Virus record (IMG/VR): IMGVR_UViG_3300025141_000016
Coordinates: 186,001-250,000 of that record
Strand: one strand, 5' to 3'
DNA from: a virus
DNA length: 64,000 nucleotides
The position numbers and the translations under genes are program-made. Numbering within the stretch: the stretch's first letter is position 1; each line of letters begins with the position of its first letter. A model generated the notes under the pieces. The model was not told where the DNA came from. It did not search any database and saw only the letters and a list, made by a program, of their open reading frames with translations. Of this stretch, positions 39,752 through 49,564 are shown in pieces.

Positions 39752-40044
39752 AGGCTGTTCTCAAAGGCGACGAACCAGTCCCGCAGGGCGACCTCCGTGG
39801 CTTCACCATAGGTCGAGTCGTAGACACCCTCCGGCGAGGACTCATGTCCTACGACCGTGGCCGAGTAGCGGGGGCGCGTGCCTGCCATCAACGTGTCGAT
39901 GGTGTAGACCTCTCCTGCCGGAACCTCGATCTTGACCACAAGGCTCTCTGGTTCCTCAAAGGTGACGCTGTAGGACGGAAGCCCAGCGACCACCGCCACC
40001 CAGCGACCTTTCCAACACTCATTGGCGATCTCTTGGAGACTCAT
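39748..40044 (-). CDS. Hypothetical protein in virion-like operon
   Basis: A 98-residue protein, GGGGAGAG before ATG 40044. Sequence is beta-rich (YSVTFEEPESLVVKIEVPAG). Not recognised; lies between a virion-like gene and a tagged gene. Confidence 0.6.
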   Translation of the reverse strand: MSLQEIANECWKGRWVAVVAGLPSYSVTFEEPESLVVKIEVPAGEVYTIDTLMAGTRPRYSATVVGHESSPEGVYDSTYGEATEVALRDWFVAFENSL

Positions 40045-40052
40045 CTCTCCCC

Positions 40053-40946
40053 CTAAATGAAGCTGCGCGGGCTCAACACGCCCCGCCCCACGTTCGGGCC
40101 AAACGCGGATCTGACCCCACGCCCGAATCGGGGCTGCGCGAGTCCACGCATGTACTTGGTTGTGCGAGACTTGGCCTCGCATAGCTTGTCCCACTGGTCT
40201 TCGGCGTTCTGCTTCATGCCCTCGTACTTGCTGGACTTCTCGACGGAGAGGCTGATCCCACCGATGCTGTAGTCGAACTCGTTGGCAATCCAGTTGTAGG
40301 TGAGGGCTTGGGCCGCATTGACCAGAGCCCCCCAGAGCATCGCTGCTTTCCATGAGGGCTTCTGGGCGCAAAGCACCTCCAGTGTCCGCAGTTCCTCCGT
40401 TTCGGGGGGCTGCATGTTCCACTTCCACAAGGCCATCTCCAAATACTCCGCGAACTCCTCGTCCGTCCAGATGTAGCCAAAGACTTGGTTGAAGCACCCG
40501 ACCGTGCCTTCGCCCTCGGGGGGCATGAAGCGGTAGTTGCGGTCGGGGTTGTTATCCCTGGTGAGGAACCGCATCTTGCGGATGAGGTCAGTCACGCAGG
40601 TCGAGTAGGTGGACGAGGTGGTCACCGCGTCAGACACCACCCCCCATTCTTGGACTGCCCCTTCCTCGGGATCGACTGCTGTCTCACGGAAGCGCCATCG
40701 GATCACATAGTCACCGGGGACCGCACTCGCAGGGACTTGGAGGCTCGCGTAGTATTCCCCAACAGCCGGGTTGACCGGGGTACGGGTGGCTGACCCGATC
40801 AAGACCTCATCGCTCGTGTCAGGGTCCACGAGGTAGATGGCGTAGGAGATGCTGAAAGCGTTGACCGGATTCCCCGTATCGTTGGACAGGAAAATGTCGA
40901 GATCCCCTCGCTGTAGGGTTTCTCCTTGTGTGAAGACGACGCTCAT
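40053..40946 (-). CDS. Probable virion structural protein
   Basis: A 297-residue protein; AGGAGGT before ATG 40946. The first 110 residues are an Ig-like beta domain (LQRGDLDIFLSNDTGNPVNA), followed by an alpha-helical region (WTDEEFAEYLEMALWKWNMQ). This layout is seen in structural proteins of large tailed phages, possibly neck, head or baseplate parts. It has a perfect class-2 promoter. Exact role uncertain. Confidence 0.6.
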   Translation of the reverse strand: MSVVFTQGETLQRGDLDIFLSNDTGNPVNAFSISYAIYLVDPDTSDEVLIGSATRTPVNPAVGEYYASLQVPASAVPGDYVIRWRFRETAVDPEEGAVQEWGVVSDAVTTSSTYSTCVTDLIRKMRFLTRDNNPDRNYRFMPPEGEGTVGCFNQVFGYIWTDEEFAEYLEMALWKWNMQPPETEELRTLEVLCAQKPSWKAAMLWGALVNAAQALTYNWIANEFDYSIGGISLSVEKSSKYEGMKQNAEDQWDKLCEAKSRTTKYMRGLAQPRFGRGVRSAFGPNVGRGVLSPRSFI

Positions 40947-40973
40947 AGACGGACCTCCTGCCCCCTGCCCCTT

Positions 40974-40988
40974 CATAGACGACCTACC
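40974..40988 (-). promoter_or_regulatory. Class-2 promoter motif before gene 40946
   Basis: Minus strand GGTAG-GTCG-TCTATG, 28 bases before ATG 40946. It mirrors the plus-strand copy at 41000-41014. Confidence 0.6.
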
Positions 40989-40999
40989 GCCCCCCAATC

Positions 41000-41014
41000 G
41001 GTAGGCCGCCTATA
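41000..41014 (+). promoter_or_regulatory. Class-2 promoter motif before gene 41056
   Basis: GGTAG-GCCG-CCTATA, 42 bases before ATG 41056. Confidence 0.6.
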
Positions 41015-41055
41015 CCTTCCGACAGACCAAAGACGATTTTACGGAGCCATCTCCT

Positions 41056-44000
41056 ATGGACAAAGAAGCCGCTCGGCCACCCTCGGTGACTCCTCAAAAT
41101 ATGAGCGAGTTGATCCTTTTTCTCCTGGCCTTCCGCTCCTATGTGCTCTTGAAGGGAGAGGAAGACCCTCACACGGCTCTGGGGAAGAAGATTGCTCAAC
41201 GGTACCGCAACCTCTCGGAAGCGGGGTTCGCCAGATACTTTGAACCCCTCATCGAAGGGGACCAGAAGTTCTCCCGGTTCAAGCCCTTCTACCGCAGGGC
41301 GACGATGGGAGCCCCTTTGCAGGCAGCACTTTCACAAGGGGAGTTTCTGACTGAACTCCTCCCGCTCCTTTCACAACGCGCCACCGTGTTGCAGGAGACG
41401 TTCTCGGATTCCCGCGCTGTCCAAGTTGTCCGTAAGGCTGGGCTGGCTTGCCACGAGGAAGACCCCGCAGTAGTGCTGCGGGGGATCGCCCTTGTGCCCT
41501 CTGCCGCCAAGTTGAAGATTCCCCGCGCTTGGGTTCGGGAAGCGGTTGCTTTGGCAGACGTGTCGATTGAGCCAGCCGAAGGAGTGTTGGCTGATTCGGA
41601 GACAGCCCAGACCATCGGAGAAGAACTCCGCGAGGTCGAGGCTCACATCCTTCAAGTGGACCCTCTTACGGAGGAGGGTGTTGCCCTCCGTGAAGCCAAA
41701 GAGGAGATCATTGACCGTATCGACGGTGTGGCAGCGGAGAGCGAAGTGCCCTCTGCCGTTTTTGGTGCCGCAGCGGGAGCGGCGGCACAACCCAAAGAGT
41801 ATCGAACCGCGACAGGAGCCACACGGAAGCTGCTCCCTGACAAGGAAGCGGCGATGATGATTCGTGGTCGTGGGATCATCGCGGCTGGGGCCGGAGCAGG
41901 GAAGACGATGACCCTGGCCTCCAAGGTCGTCTACCACATCAATGAGTTGGGGGTTCCGGCGAGCAGCGTGATCGCCACCTCTTTCTCCCGAAAGAGTGCG
42001 GCGGAACTACGGAAGCGTATCGAGAAATATGGGGCCTCCTTGGGGAGCAAGCGGGCTGCCGCAGGGTTCGGAACCACCCACTCGGTCGTCTCCCAACTGA
42101 TGCAACAGTACGGGAACGGCGAAAGGAAGGAAGGGCTCAAAGACTATGGTGTGACGACGCTGGTTCGTTTGGCGATGGAGCAGGTACAGATGGGGGGAGG
42201 GGGAACACCCCCCGAGGCCATGAGTCTGTTTGCTGGGCTTTCCGCAACTGCTCCCACTCCTGCGGACGTGGACTCTCCTGATTCGGCTCCTGGGATTGGC
42301 CTCACGTTCATGGAGGCCCTTCAGTTAGCCGCAGACCGGAAGCAGAAGATCAAGTGGAACAACTTTCTTTATGGCTACCTCCGAGGCTTCTTTGACTCGC
42401 GGGACCAGTGGCATCGTTTCAAGATGCGTAGCACCAAGAACATGACTGACCCTCGTGGGATGAACGACAAGAACAAGGGCATCGTGGAGCAAATCTTCCA
42501 GTATACGGGAGTGGACTACGACATTTGGAACCCCGAGCAGAAAGACCCCAACCTCTCGGGGACCACGCGCACGGGTGCCCCGAAGAAAAAGAAGCGGGAC
42601 AAGGACAAGGGGCTTCGTGAGAAGTACGAGTTCTTTGGCCGTCCGGCTCGGGAGTGGTTCAACCTCGGCTTGGACCTGACGACGGAAGGCGCGGATGGGG
42701 AAAAGACCCCCATGCCGGTGGGGGAGTTCAAGGGGGCCATCACGAAGATGAAGGGGAAGCTCATTTCCCCCACCGAGGCTTGGCATGATGATGCTCACGA
42801 GGATGCCCACGCTGCGGTGTACGCGGCGTATGAGTGGTTGAAAGGCCCTTACGGCGAGGAGGATTTCCAGAATCACGGCGACTTTGACGACGTATTGATT
42901 GATATGTCGAAGATGATGCTTCGTGACCCCAGAGCCCGAAAGAAGATCCAATCACGCTTCCGTGTCCTGCTCATTGACGAGGCCCAGGATCTCAACCGCG
43001 CACAGCACCTCATGTTTGGCCTGATGGCTGGCTTCATCGATCCCGATAAGGTCGATCAGGTCGCATCCGTGGACAACATCATGGATCTCGCAAACGACGA
43101 CGGCTCCATGACCGCTGACACATTCTGCTTCATCGGAGATGACAAGCAGGCCATCTACGAGTTCCGTGGTGCCGACCCCGAAGCCTTCATTGGCTTGTCT
43201 GATCTGGTGGAGGGGGGCGCAGGGTTTGAAACCCATGTGCTGGAAACCAACTTCCGCTCGGGCAAGCTGATTGTGGAAGCAGCCAACCGTCTCATGGCGT
43301 ACAACACACGTCAGATTCCAATGGTGTGCAACGCCAACCCGGATCGGGCCGACGAAGGTGGAATCAAGGCCATCTCTTTCGCGCCTGTAGAGGGTTCCGA
43401 TTTCAGTGAGCCCGCCGATTGGGTGGCTGGCCACATTCAGGAACAGATGGGGTTGGGGGCGGGAAACAGCGAGGACGCTCCTTCCTGGGATGCCTTTGGC
43501 ATCGGGTTGAGGACCAACGGCGAAGCCATGGCGTATGGGTTGGAACTGATCCGGCGCGGCATCCCCTTCCGGTCCAAGGTCAACTTCTTCAGTGACCGCA
43601 CCACGAAGGCTCTGCTCGGATGGCTGACTATCGCAGACGAAGGGGTCAACGGGAACCCCGACCGTATCAACGCGGCTGTGATAAACGTGAAGAACGCTCC
43701 CGTGACCATGTTGGGCAAGACCTTCGTGGAGCGGCTTGGGGAGAACGCCACAGGGAACTACATCGAATGGCTCCAGTCAGACGGGCCGAGCATCTATGGC
43801 CCGCGTGCCAGATGGACCAAGAACGTCAATGACTTCACGGCCAATCTGGTGGCGATAGCCGCATTGAAGGGTGCGGGGATGGACGCGAAGGAAATCCTCC
43901 ATGAGATTTTCCAACTCCAAGGATTCGATGGCACCAACATCAAGGAAACCCTCATTGACGCTGTGCGAGAGGACAAAGACCGCATGGCCGAGTTGATGGC

Positions 44001-44637
44001 CGCCGCTCCTGGGGGAGTGGTGTCCGATGAACAGGTAGAGGAGGAAGCCATGGGGGCTATCGGCCCCCTCCTGGGGCTCTTGGAGTCCCGTGCGGACTTG
44101 CCCGAGGCCATGGAATATGTACGACAGTTGGAGCGAGCCAACGAGAAACTGGCCGCCTACGATGATCCCGACAACGCCAAGGCACGAGAACCAGCGGTGA
44201 CGTTGGGGACCATGCACTCATGGAAGGGCTTGGAAGTCCCCAACATGTACATCCCCATGGTCGGGGGGCGCTTCCCTCGCTTCGACAAGCAGAGCGAAGA
44301 AGACCTTGCCTCTGAACGGCGGCTCGCCTACGTCGCGGTCACTCGCGGTGAGGACAACGTGTTCGTTCTCGACATTCCAACAGCGCGGACGACCAAGGCG
44401 GGAACGGTCATTCAACGGAGTCAGTTCGTCGGGGAACTGTGTGTCCCTGACCTCTCCGCTGGGGCTCGTATCGCTTCCGATGCCGCCGAGGCGGATGAGG
44501 AGGAGATGCAGCAACTTACCGAGGACATGGATGCCATGATCGATGTGTACCTTGCTTCGGATGAGGCCACACCACCGGAACAGAGACTCGCCGTATCCTG
44601 GGGATCTACCCTCTTTGCCCCTCGGGGTGAGGGATGA
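41056..44637 (+). CDS. UvrD/PcrA-type SF1 DNA helicase with N-terminal extension
   Basis: A 1,193-residue protein. Helicase motifs in order: Walker A AGAGAGKT with K283, Walker B LLIDEAQD with D641-E642, GDDKQAIYEFRG near 693, TNFRSGK near 734, TMHSWKGLE near 1052 and YVAVTRGED near 1095. It unwinds DNA with ATP, in replication or repair. The first 270 residues are a helical extension with no recognised domain, and the 340-640 insertion is unusually long compared with UvrD (about 720 residues in all). It overlaps the next gene by four bases. It has a class-2 promoter. Confidence 0.9.
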   Translation: MDKEAARPPSVTPQNMSELILFLLAFRSYVLLKGEEDPHTALGKKIAQRYRNLSEAGFARYFEPLIEGDQKFSRFKPFYRRATMGAPLQAALSQGEFLTELLPLLSQRATVLQETFSDSRAVQVVRKAGLACHEEDPAVVLRGIALVPSAAKLKIPRAWVREAVALADVSIEPAEGVLADSETAQTIGEELREVEAHILQVDPLTEEGVALREAKEEIIDRIDGVAAESEVPSAVFGAAAGAAAQPKEYRTATGATRKLLPDKEAAMMIRGRGIIAAGAGAGKTMTLASKVVYHINELGVPASSVIATSFSRKSAAELRKRIEKYGASLGSKRAAAGFGTTHSVVSQLMQQYGNGERKEGLKDYGVTTLVRLAMEQVQMGGGGTPPEAMSLFAGLSATAPTPADVDSPDSAPGIGLTFMEALQLAADRKQKIKWNNFLYGYLRGFFDSRDQWHRFKMRSTKNMTDPRGMNDKNKGIVEQIFQYTGVDYDIWNPEQKDPNLSGTTRTGAPKKKKRDKDKGLREKYEFFGRPAREWFNLGLDLTTEGADGEKTPMPVGEFKGAITKMKGKLISPTEAWHDDAHEDAHAAVYAAYEWLKGPYGEEDFQNHGDFDDVLIDMSKMMLRDPRARKKIQSRFRVLLIDEAQDLNRAQHLMFGLMAGFIDPDKVDQVASVDNIMDLANDDGSMTADTFCFIGDDKQAIYEFRGADPEAFIGLSDLVEGGAGFETHVLETNFRSGKLIVEAANRLMAYNTRQIPMVCNANPDRADEGGIKAISFAPVEGSDFSEPADWVAGHIQEQMGLGAGNSEDAPSWDAFGIGLRTNGEAMAYGLELIRRGIPFRSKVNFFSDRTTKALLGWLTIADEGVNGNPDRINAAVINVKNAPVTMLGKTFVERLGENATGNYIEWLQSDGPSIYGPRARWTKNVNDFTANLVAIAALKGAGMDAKEILHEIFQLQGFDGTNIKETLIDAVREDKDRMAELMAAAPGGVVSDEQVEEEAMGAIGPLLGLLESRADLPEAMEYVRQLERANEKLAAYDDPDNAKAREPAVTLGTMHSWKGLEVPNMYIPMVGGRFPRFDKQSEEDLASERRLAYVAVTRGEDNVFVLDIPTARTTKAGTVIQRSQFVGELCVPDLSAGARIASDAAEADEEEMQQLTEDMDAMIDVYLASDEATPPEQRLAVSWGSTLFAPRGEG

Positions 44638-45500
44638 ACACCTCTCGCACAGCGGCGGGAACCTACGTCCAGATCACTCGGCAGGAGTTTGAGGATTGGC
44701 TGGACTCCCTCGGGTTCCGGGGGAAGTGGCGACTCAAACCCGGTCGGGGCGGGATGTACCAACTCTTTTTGAGCCCCCAGGTGATGATTGAGATCAACAG
44801 CACCACGGGGTCACAGGCCCAGGTGATGCAACGGGGCCGCGCCTCCATGTCGTTGAAACTCGTCTCGCGGATCACGGGGAAGGTGCTGAACAAGAAAGCC
44901 ATGGGACAGCGACACTTCGCGAGAACAACGAACTGGCGTAAGAACTGGGCCAAGGGCGTTGAGCGGATGAAGACCGCCTACGAGGGGTCAAGGGGCTGGT
45001 ACGACCAGATTGCCGAGATTGAAGACCGCGACAAGTACAAGGCTGAAATGATGGGGCGTATCGAAGCCATCCCTGACTGGGACGGTGACGCTTTTCTCAC
45101 GAGCCTCCACGAACGGCTGGGGAAGGGTGGTGTCCTGACGGGCAAGCAAAAGGCAGCCCTGGAAAGAACAGAGGGAAGACGGCAGCCTGCACGGGAGCCG
45201 GAACAACCCCCCCGGCCTCGACGCGAGCGCCCGGAACCACCTACCCGTTCGCGGGTCCGAGAGCCGGAGCCCCCAGCGGAGCCCGCATGGCAACCTCCTG
45301 ACATTGAGACGGTACGGGAACTCTATCGCAGGGCTCGTGCTTCCAACGACACTTGGACCTTGGGGTTCGTGGAGTCTGTGGGGAAGATGATCAAGGGGGG
45401 TCGTCCATTGAGCGACCGCCAACAAAAGGTGCTTGATGAGAAGCTGGAAGACTACCGGCTCGGCCCGAACTCCCGGCGTGCCCATATCGTAGGGTGGTGA
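44634..45500 (+). CDS. Hypothetical protein with duplicated C-terminal module
   Basis: A 288-residue basic protein. Two similar modules lie near residues 152-180 (FLTSLHERLGKGGVLTGKQ) and 247-275 (FVESVGKMIKGGRPLSDRQ), separated by a Pro/Arg/Glu linker. The module resembles a small helical motif found at the ends of replication-associated phage proteins. Translation is coupled to the helicase by ATGA overlap, so a helicase partner is plausible. Confidence 0.6.
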   Translation: MNTSRTAAGTYVQITRQEFEDWLDSLGFRGKWRLKPGRGGMYQLFLSPQVMIEINSTTGSQAQVMQRGRASMSLKLVSRITGKVLNKKAMGQRHFARTTNWRKNWAKGVERMKTAYEGSRGWYDQIAEIEDRDKYKAEMMGRIEAIPDWDGDAFLTSLHERLGKGGVLTGKQKAALERTEGRRQPAREPEQPPRPRRERPEPPTRSRVREPEPPAEPAWQPPDIETVRELYRRARASNDTWTLGFVESVGKMIKGGRPLSDRQQKVLDEKLEDYRLGPNSRRAHIVGW

Positions 45501-45504
45501 CCCC

Positions 45505-48500
45505 ATGGCACCCTTCCCCCAGCGTCTTCGATGCCAGGAGGACGGTGACTTCTACTTGATGGATCTGGCGAAGGATACCTTCGTTCACTTCACGCCCCCC
45601 GAACGGGCCGAGCAGATCATCCGGTCAGGTAAGTTGCTGATGCGACCGCCGTACAAGAAGTTCGGGATCGACGCGGTGACGGCGGTGTCAGCGGTATGGG
45701 GTAGCTTCGTACCCGGTGTGCAAACCACCCACAGCAAGCGTGATGATCTTGTCGCGGTGGTGTTTCAGACCAGAACTCTTCCCCAGGTCGGTCACCCCGA
45801 GGAGGTCATCTGGAAGCGCGATGTGGCTCTCGTCAACCCCAAGATCGTGTCCTACTCCAAGGGCAAGGGGATGCTGCGAAGTGGGTTCGACGGTCAGGTC
45901 TACTACTCGATGCCCTCGTGGTGCGATGGGGTCGAGAGTCGAACGGCCTCCCTGCTTTGCAATCCCAATGCTCTCTCGGGAGCATGGATTGACCCCACGG
46001 GGAAGGTATACGAGATACGGCGTGGGCTGACACATGACCAGTGGGCTGACGACCACCTCACCAACGACAGGGAATACCAGCAACAGATGTGGGATGTTGG
46101 TGCAGGTTCTCTCCTCCAAGATCGAGGATGGGTCCGGTTCGTCAACTTCATCAACATGGCTGTTGGAACCCGACCCTCTCGGGCAGCGATGGAAGCGGCT
46201 GCTGACCTCGTAGCTGATTGTGTGCTCTCCAGGCGTGATGTTGACCCCGAGAAGGACACCCTTTGGCTTGAGACGGGGCCGATGCCCCATGCCCGTGAAC
46301 TGTCTATATCCACCTTCATAGAGGAATACGGTTCCAAGGCCACGGAGGAGAAAATGTGGGAAGGTTTGCTGGCCCGCTTGGCTTCCCGAGTCACTGCTCG
46401 TTATCTCGATGCCGCCTGTGGTCCGGTGCCTCGGATCGTGGTTGCAGCCAACCTCAAAGCGTTGAAGCCGAACGACTGGCTGACCGTCTACCACGGCACT
46501 ACGCTGTCCACGGCCCCGAAACTACTCAACGGGTTCGACTCTACGAGAGTCAAGTCCCGACAGTTCGGGGGGCCGCGTCATAAAGGGCTGTTCGTCACCC
46601 CCACCTTCCGCACGGCACGCAACTTCGCCTCGTATGGACCAACCGTGCTGGAAATGGTGGTCCGGGCCAAGAACCTCCACGGCACGGACTACTCCGGGGT
46701 CACTGGACGGGATGATCCCAGAAGGGAAGAGATTTGGCGAGACAAGTACCCCGACTCCTTTCGGCCTTACTTGTCCCAGACATTGACACAGGGACATGAA
46801 CCGCAGGCGCTACTTCAAGGGCTCGTCGCACCGCGCCAGATCAAACGGGTTTGGCACGCACCGGGCCAGAATGAGCCGGGACAGTGGTATTCCCGTAAGG
46901 AGTTCCTCGATCTGGGGCTGGACCCCTCGGCCAACCCACGGGACAAGCAAGACCCCCTGCGGGATCTGGGCATTGACCTCTCCTACCCCAACTACGACTA
47001 TGACGAGTTCATAGAAGCCCTCGGGGTAGCCTATGGAAAACCCGGCAAGCCAATGAGCCGTGAACGCATCGAGAAGACGCTCACCATGCACGCTGAAATC
47101 TCGATGATTCCGGGGCGTTCTGACACATTACTGGAACTGATTGAGGGGGCGGGGTTCCAAGGACGCGCAGCACAGCGTTACGCCGACCGATTCCGTGAAA
47201 CCCTCGCTCAACAAAGCCGAGAGGTTGCCGCCAGCGCAAGTCGAGTCGCTGCCCGCTACCTCGTCGCAGACTGCAATCTGCGGCTTCCCTCTCATTCATG
47301 GATTGACCCCAAGGGGAAGGTTCATTTGGTTCCCCTTATGCACGATGTCTGGGCCGAGGAAAAGATACGATCTACGCCCTCGATGCTGCGTTCGTTTGTG
47401 AAACGCTACAGGGAATACTATCCCGATGAACTCTATGAGATCGACCATCCGTGGACCAGTTTTCTGGTTGACCAAGGTTGGGTGAGGGTGGCGAACTTTC
47501 TGAACTTTGAGGGGAGAGATCACCTTGTTTCCCCGCACGCTTGGGAGTCAGCCGCAGACCTCATCATCAACTGTGTGGTCAAGAAGCAGCTTGACCCCGA
47601 GACTACTGTCGTGACGGTCGCTGGATATGGGAAGCAGCGATACTCGGTGTCCCAGATCGTCAGGGAATGGGGTGGGCGCAAGGCCGAGGATCGGTTGTTT
47701 GGGGCACTCATGGCCCGCACCGCTGCCCGACTTTGGTATCACGGGACTGAAAAGCGTTTTGAAGAGTTCAAGACCTTTGAGAGCCACACGTTTGGGTCTG
47801 ACCCCTCCGAAGTGCCTCTGTTCTTCTCGCCCTCCAAGTCCTTTGCAAAGATGCACGCCCAAGGACCGAAGGGGGTCATCTACACGGCGCGGCTGAAGTG
47901 GCGCAAGGTGTTTGATAGCGCCAACTTGTATCGGGAATCTCGGTACTGGCCCCCCGAACGTGACGCTCTGACCCAAGAGGGGAAGGCCCTGTACGACGAC
48001 CTCGTAGGGGGCAAGGTGTTTCCCGGCATTGATGAAGACGATCTGCTTGACGGGTATCCGAGTCTTTGGTCGCAGGTGCTCCGTATGGATTACGATGTGA
48101 TTGAAACGACGGAGTTCAAGCGGTGGCTCAAAAAGAACGGTTACGACGCGGCTTATGTCACGGGAGATGGTGAGCAGAACGTGTTTGTCTTCTCCCCGAG
48201 ACAGGTCGAGGTTGTGGGCGTGCAAAGGGCCTCCGCATCCGTTTCTGCTTCCCGTGTCGCTGCTCGCCATCCCGTCGTGGACATTGACCCCAGCAAAGTA
48301 AAGTTCAAGATCCGATCCAGTAGCGATGCTGTGGCTGTGGAAATGCGGTATGGCGGTAAGCGCATTGGCGGCATGAACGCCCACAAGGTCCGTTATCCAG
48401 AAGAGAAGGACTGCCCTCGGGACGTTACCGCGTTGGCTGAACGCTTCCCCGAGTTGGTGACGGGAGAATGGAAGCGCAGCGATGGTGAGGTGTGGCGATA

Positions 48501-49248
48501 CATCACCGCGCTGGCCGTCTTCAAAGCGTTCATCACCGAGGAGGAGTTTCGGGGGTATGGGCTCGGCAAGAAGATGTATAAGGCACTGATGGGGGCTTGG
48601 TTCAAGAAGGTCGGACCATTTCTTTTCATGCCCTATAAGTGTGACGGGGGTTCGGGCACGTCACCAGACGCGATGCGGGTTTGGCACTCTTTAGCCAAGG
48701 AGTTTCCATCAAGTGGCGACGTGGTTGCGGTGATGAAGAATCCGCGTGTGGCTCGGGGGCAGTTACCCCAGTACCGAAAGAGGGCACACACCCCCGACTC
48801 CAGCGAGGAGGTCGAGAACTGGGTGGATGACTTTGGGCGGGAAAACAACTACACGCCTGGAACCTGTGACCTCAACCGTGGCGACTGCGACATGATGTCA
48901 AACGTCTTCGCGGACTGGTTTGAGGACCAGACTGGCGTGGGGCTTCAGATATGGGCCGGTCAGGGGTTCATCCCTCCTCTCGGGAAGGATGCCAATGACC
49001 TCTGGGTCATGCTTTCGGGGGACAAAGCCCACAAGAAAGGCGAGAAACCCCTCTCCCATGTGGTCGTCGTCTGGGGGGATTGGGTCATTGACCTTACAGG
49101 TCGTCAGTTCGGTTCCAAGTACAAGGCCCCTGTGTACTCTCTTTCGGAGTTCAAGAAGCGGTGGGCCACCGTTGGGAAGGCCCGTCGGGCTGACCGAGGG
49201 ATCAACAACCTCCGACGGATGATGCTCCAGAACTCCAGCGATTGGTAG
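45505..49248 (+). CDS. Giant multi-domain ADP-ribosyltransferase/acetyltransferase chain with tag B
   Basis: A 1,247-residue chain. An ADP-ribosyltransferase-like domain (FVHFTPPERAEQIIRSGKLL) covers about 25-145. Unknown domain X1 covers about 160-285. Tag B is near 292 (ASRVTARYL). A second ADP-ribosyltransferase-like domain has VYHGTT at 328-333. Tag B recurs near 577 (ASASRVAARYL). X2, a duplicate of X1, covers about 598-735. A third ADP-ribosyltransferase-like domain has WYHGTEK at 744. Tag B recurs near 914. An acetyltransferase has FRGYGLGKKMY near 1014. A cysteine-peptidase-like end has a candidate C1128-H1185-D1196 triad. Domain borders coincide with tags. Inferred to be a packaged effector precursor. 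Confidence 0.8.
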   Translation: MAPFPQRLRCQEDGDFYLMDLAKDTFVHFTPPERAEQIIRSGKLLMRPPYKKFGIDAVTAVSAVWGSFVPGVQTTHSKRDDLVAVVFQTRTLPQVGHPEEVIWKRDVALVNPKIVSYSKGKGMLRSGFDGQVYYSMPSWCDGVESRTASLLCNPNALSGAWIDPTGKVYEIRRGLTHDQWADDHLTNDREYQQQMWDVGAGSLLQDRGWVRFVNFINMAVGTRPSRAAMEAAADLVADCVLSRRDVDPEKDTLWLETGPMPHARELSISTFIEEYGSKATEEKMWEGLLARLASRVTARYLDAACGPVPRIVVAANLKALKPNDWLTVYHGTTLSTAPKLLNGFDSTRVKSRQFGGPRHKGLFVTPTFRTARNFASYGPTVLEMVVRAKNLHGTDYSGVTGRDDPRREEIWRDKYPDSFRPYLSQTLTQGHEPQALLQGLVAPRQIKRVWHAPGQNEPGQWYSRKEFLDLGLDPSANPRDKQDPLRDLGIDLSYPNYDYDEFIEALGVAYGKPGKPMSRERIEKTLTMHAEISMIPGRSDTLLELIEGAGFQGRAAQRYADRFRETLAQQSREVAASASRVAARYLVADCNLRLPSHSWIDPKGKVHLVPLMHDVWAEEKIRSTPSMLRSFVKRYREYYPDELYEIDHPWTSFLVDQGWVRVANFLNFEGRDHLVSPHAWESAADLIINCVVKKQLDPETTVVTVAGYGKQRYSVSQIVREWGGRKAEDRLFGALMARTAARLWYHGTEKRFEEFKTFESHTFGSDPSEVPLFFSPSKSFAKMHAQGPKGVIYTARLKWRKVFDSANLYRESRYWPPERDALTQEGKALYDDLVGGKVFPGIDEDDLLDGYPSLWSQVLRMDYDVIETTEFKRWLKKNGYDAAYVTGDGEQNVFVFSPRQVEVVGVQRASASVSASRVAARHPVVDIDPSKVKFKIRSSSDAVAVEMRYGGKRIGGMNAHKVRYPEEKDCPRDVTALAERFPELVTGEWKRSDGEVWRYITALAVFKAFITEEEFRGYGLGKKMYKALMGAWFKKVGPFLFMPYKCDGGSGTSPDAMRVWHSLAKEFPSSGDVVAVMKNPRVARGQLPQYRKRAHTPDSSEEVENWVDDFGRENNYTPGTCDLNRGDCDMMSNVFADWFEDQTGVGLQIWAGQGFIPPLGKDANDLWVMLSGDKAHKKGEKPLSHVVVVWGDWVIDLTGRQFGSKYKAPVYSLSEFKKRWATVGKARRADRGINNLRRMMLQNSSDW

Positions 49249-49470
49249 CTACCGTTTGAGGAAGGCGGCGGCGACACCCCATCCCTTCGACGTGAGCCGA
49301 CGGGGCTCTTTCTTGGTGATCCAGCCCTTTGTCAGTGCATGGTGGTGGTAGGGGCAAGGCCCCGAAACCGGGATGGAACCCAGAGGGTTTTTCAAGCAGT
49401 GGTCGGCCCACTTGATCATCACCTTCCGAGTCATCTGGTTGATGAACGCCTCTTCGCCTTTCGATCTCAT
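49249..49470 (-). CDS. Small basic hypothetical protein
   Basis: A 73-residue protein, AGGAGATACCT before ATG 49470. Contains a Cys-x-His-rich stretch (CLKN, CPYHHHALTKG). The longer reading frame upstream lacks a ribosome binding site. It faces the giant gene and stops one base from it. Confidence 0.55.
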   Translation of the reverse strand: MRSKGEEAFINQMTRKVMIKWADHCLKNPLGSIPVSGPCPYHHHALTKGWITKKEPRRLTSKGWGVAAAFLKR

Positions 49471-49521
49471 AGGTATCTCCTGCCCCACTATACCGAGGGG
49501 GTGCGCTTCATCTGTACCCCC

Positions 49522-49536
49522 GGTACTCATGCTATG
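49522..49536 (+). promoter_or_regulatory. Class-2-like motif before gene 49565
   Basis: GGTAC-TCAT-GCTATG keeps the spacing with weaker bases; 29 bases before ATG 49565. Confidence 0.35.
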
Positions 49537-49564
49537 GGCACACGAGAATGAGAGAGCACCGCCT

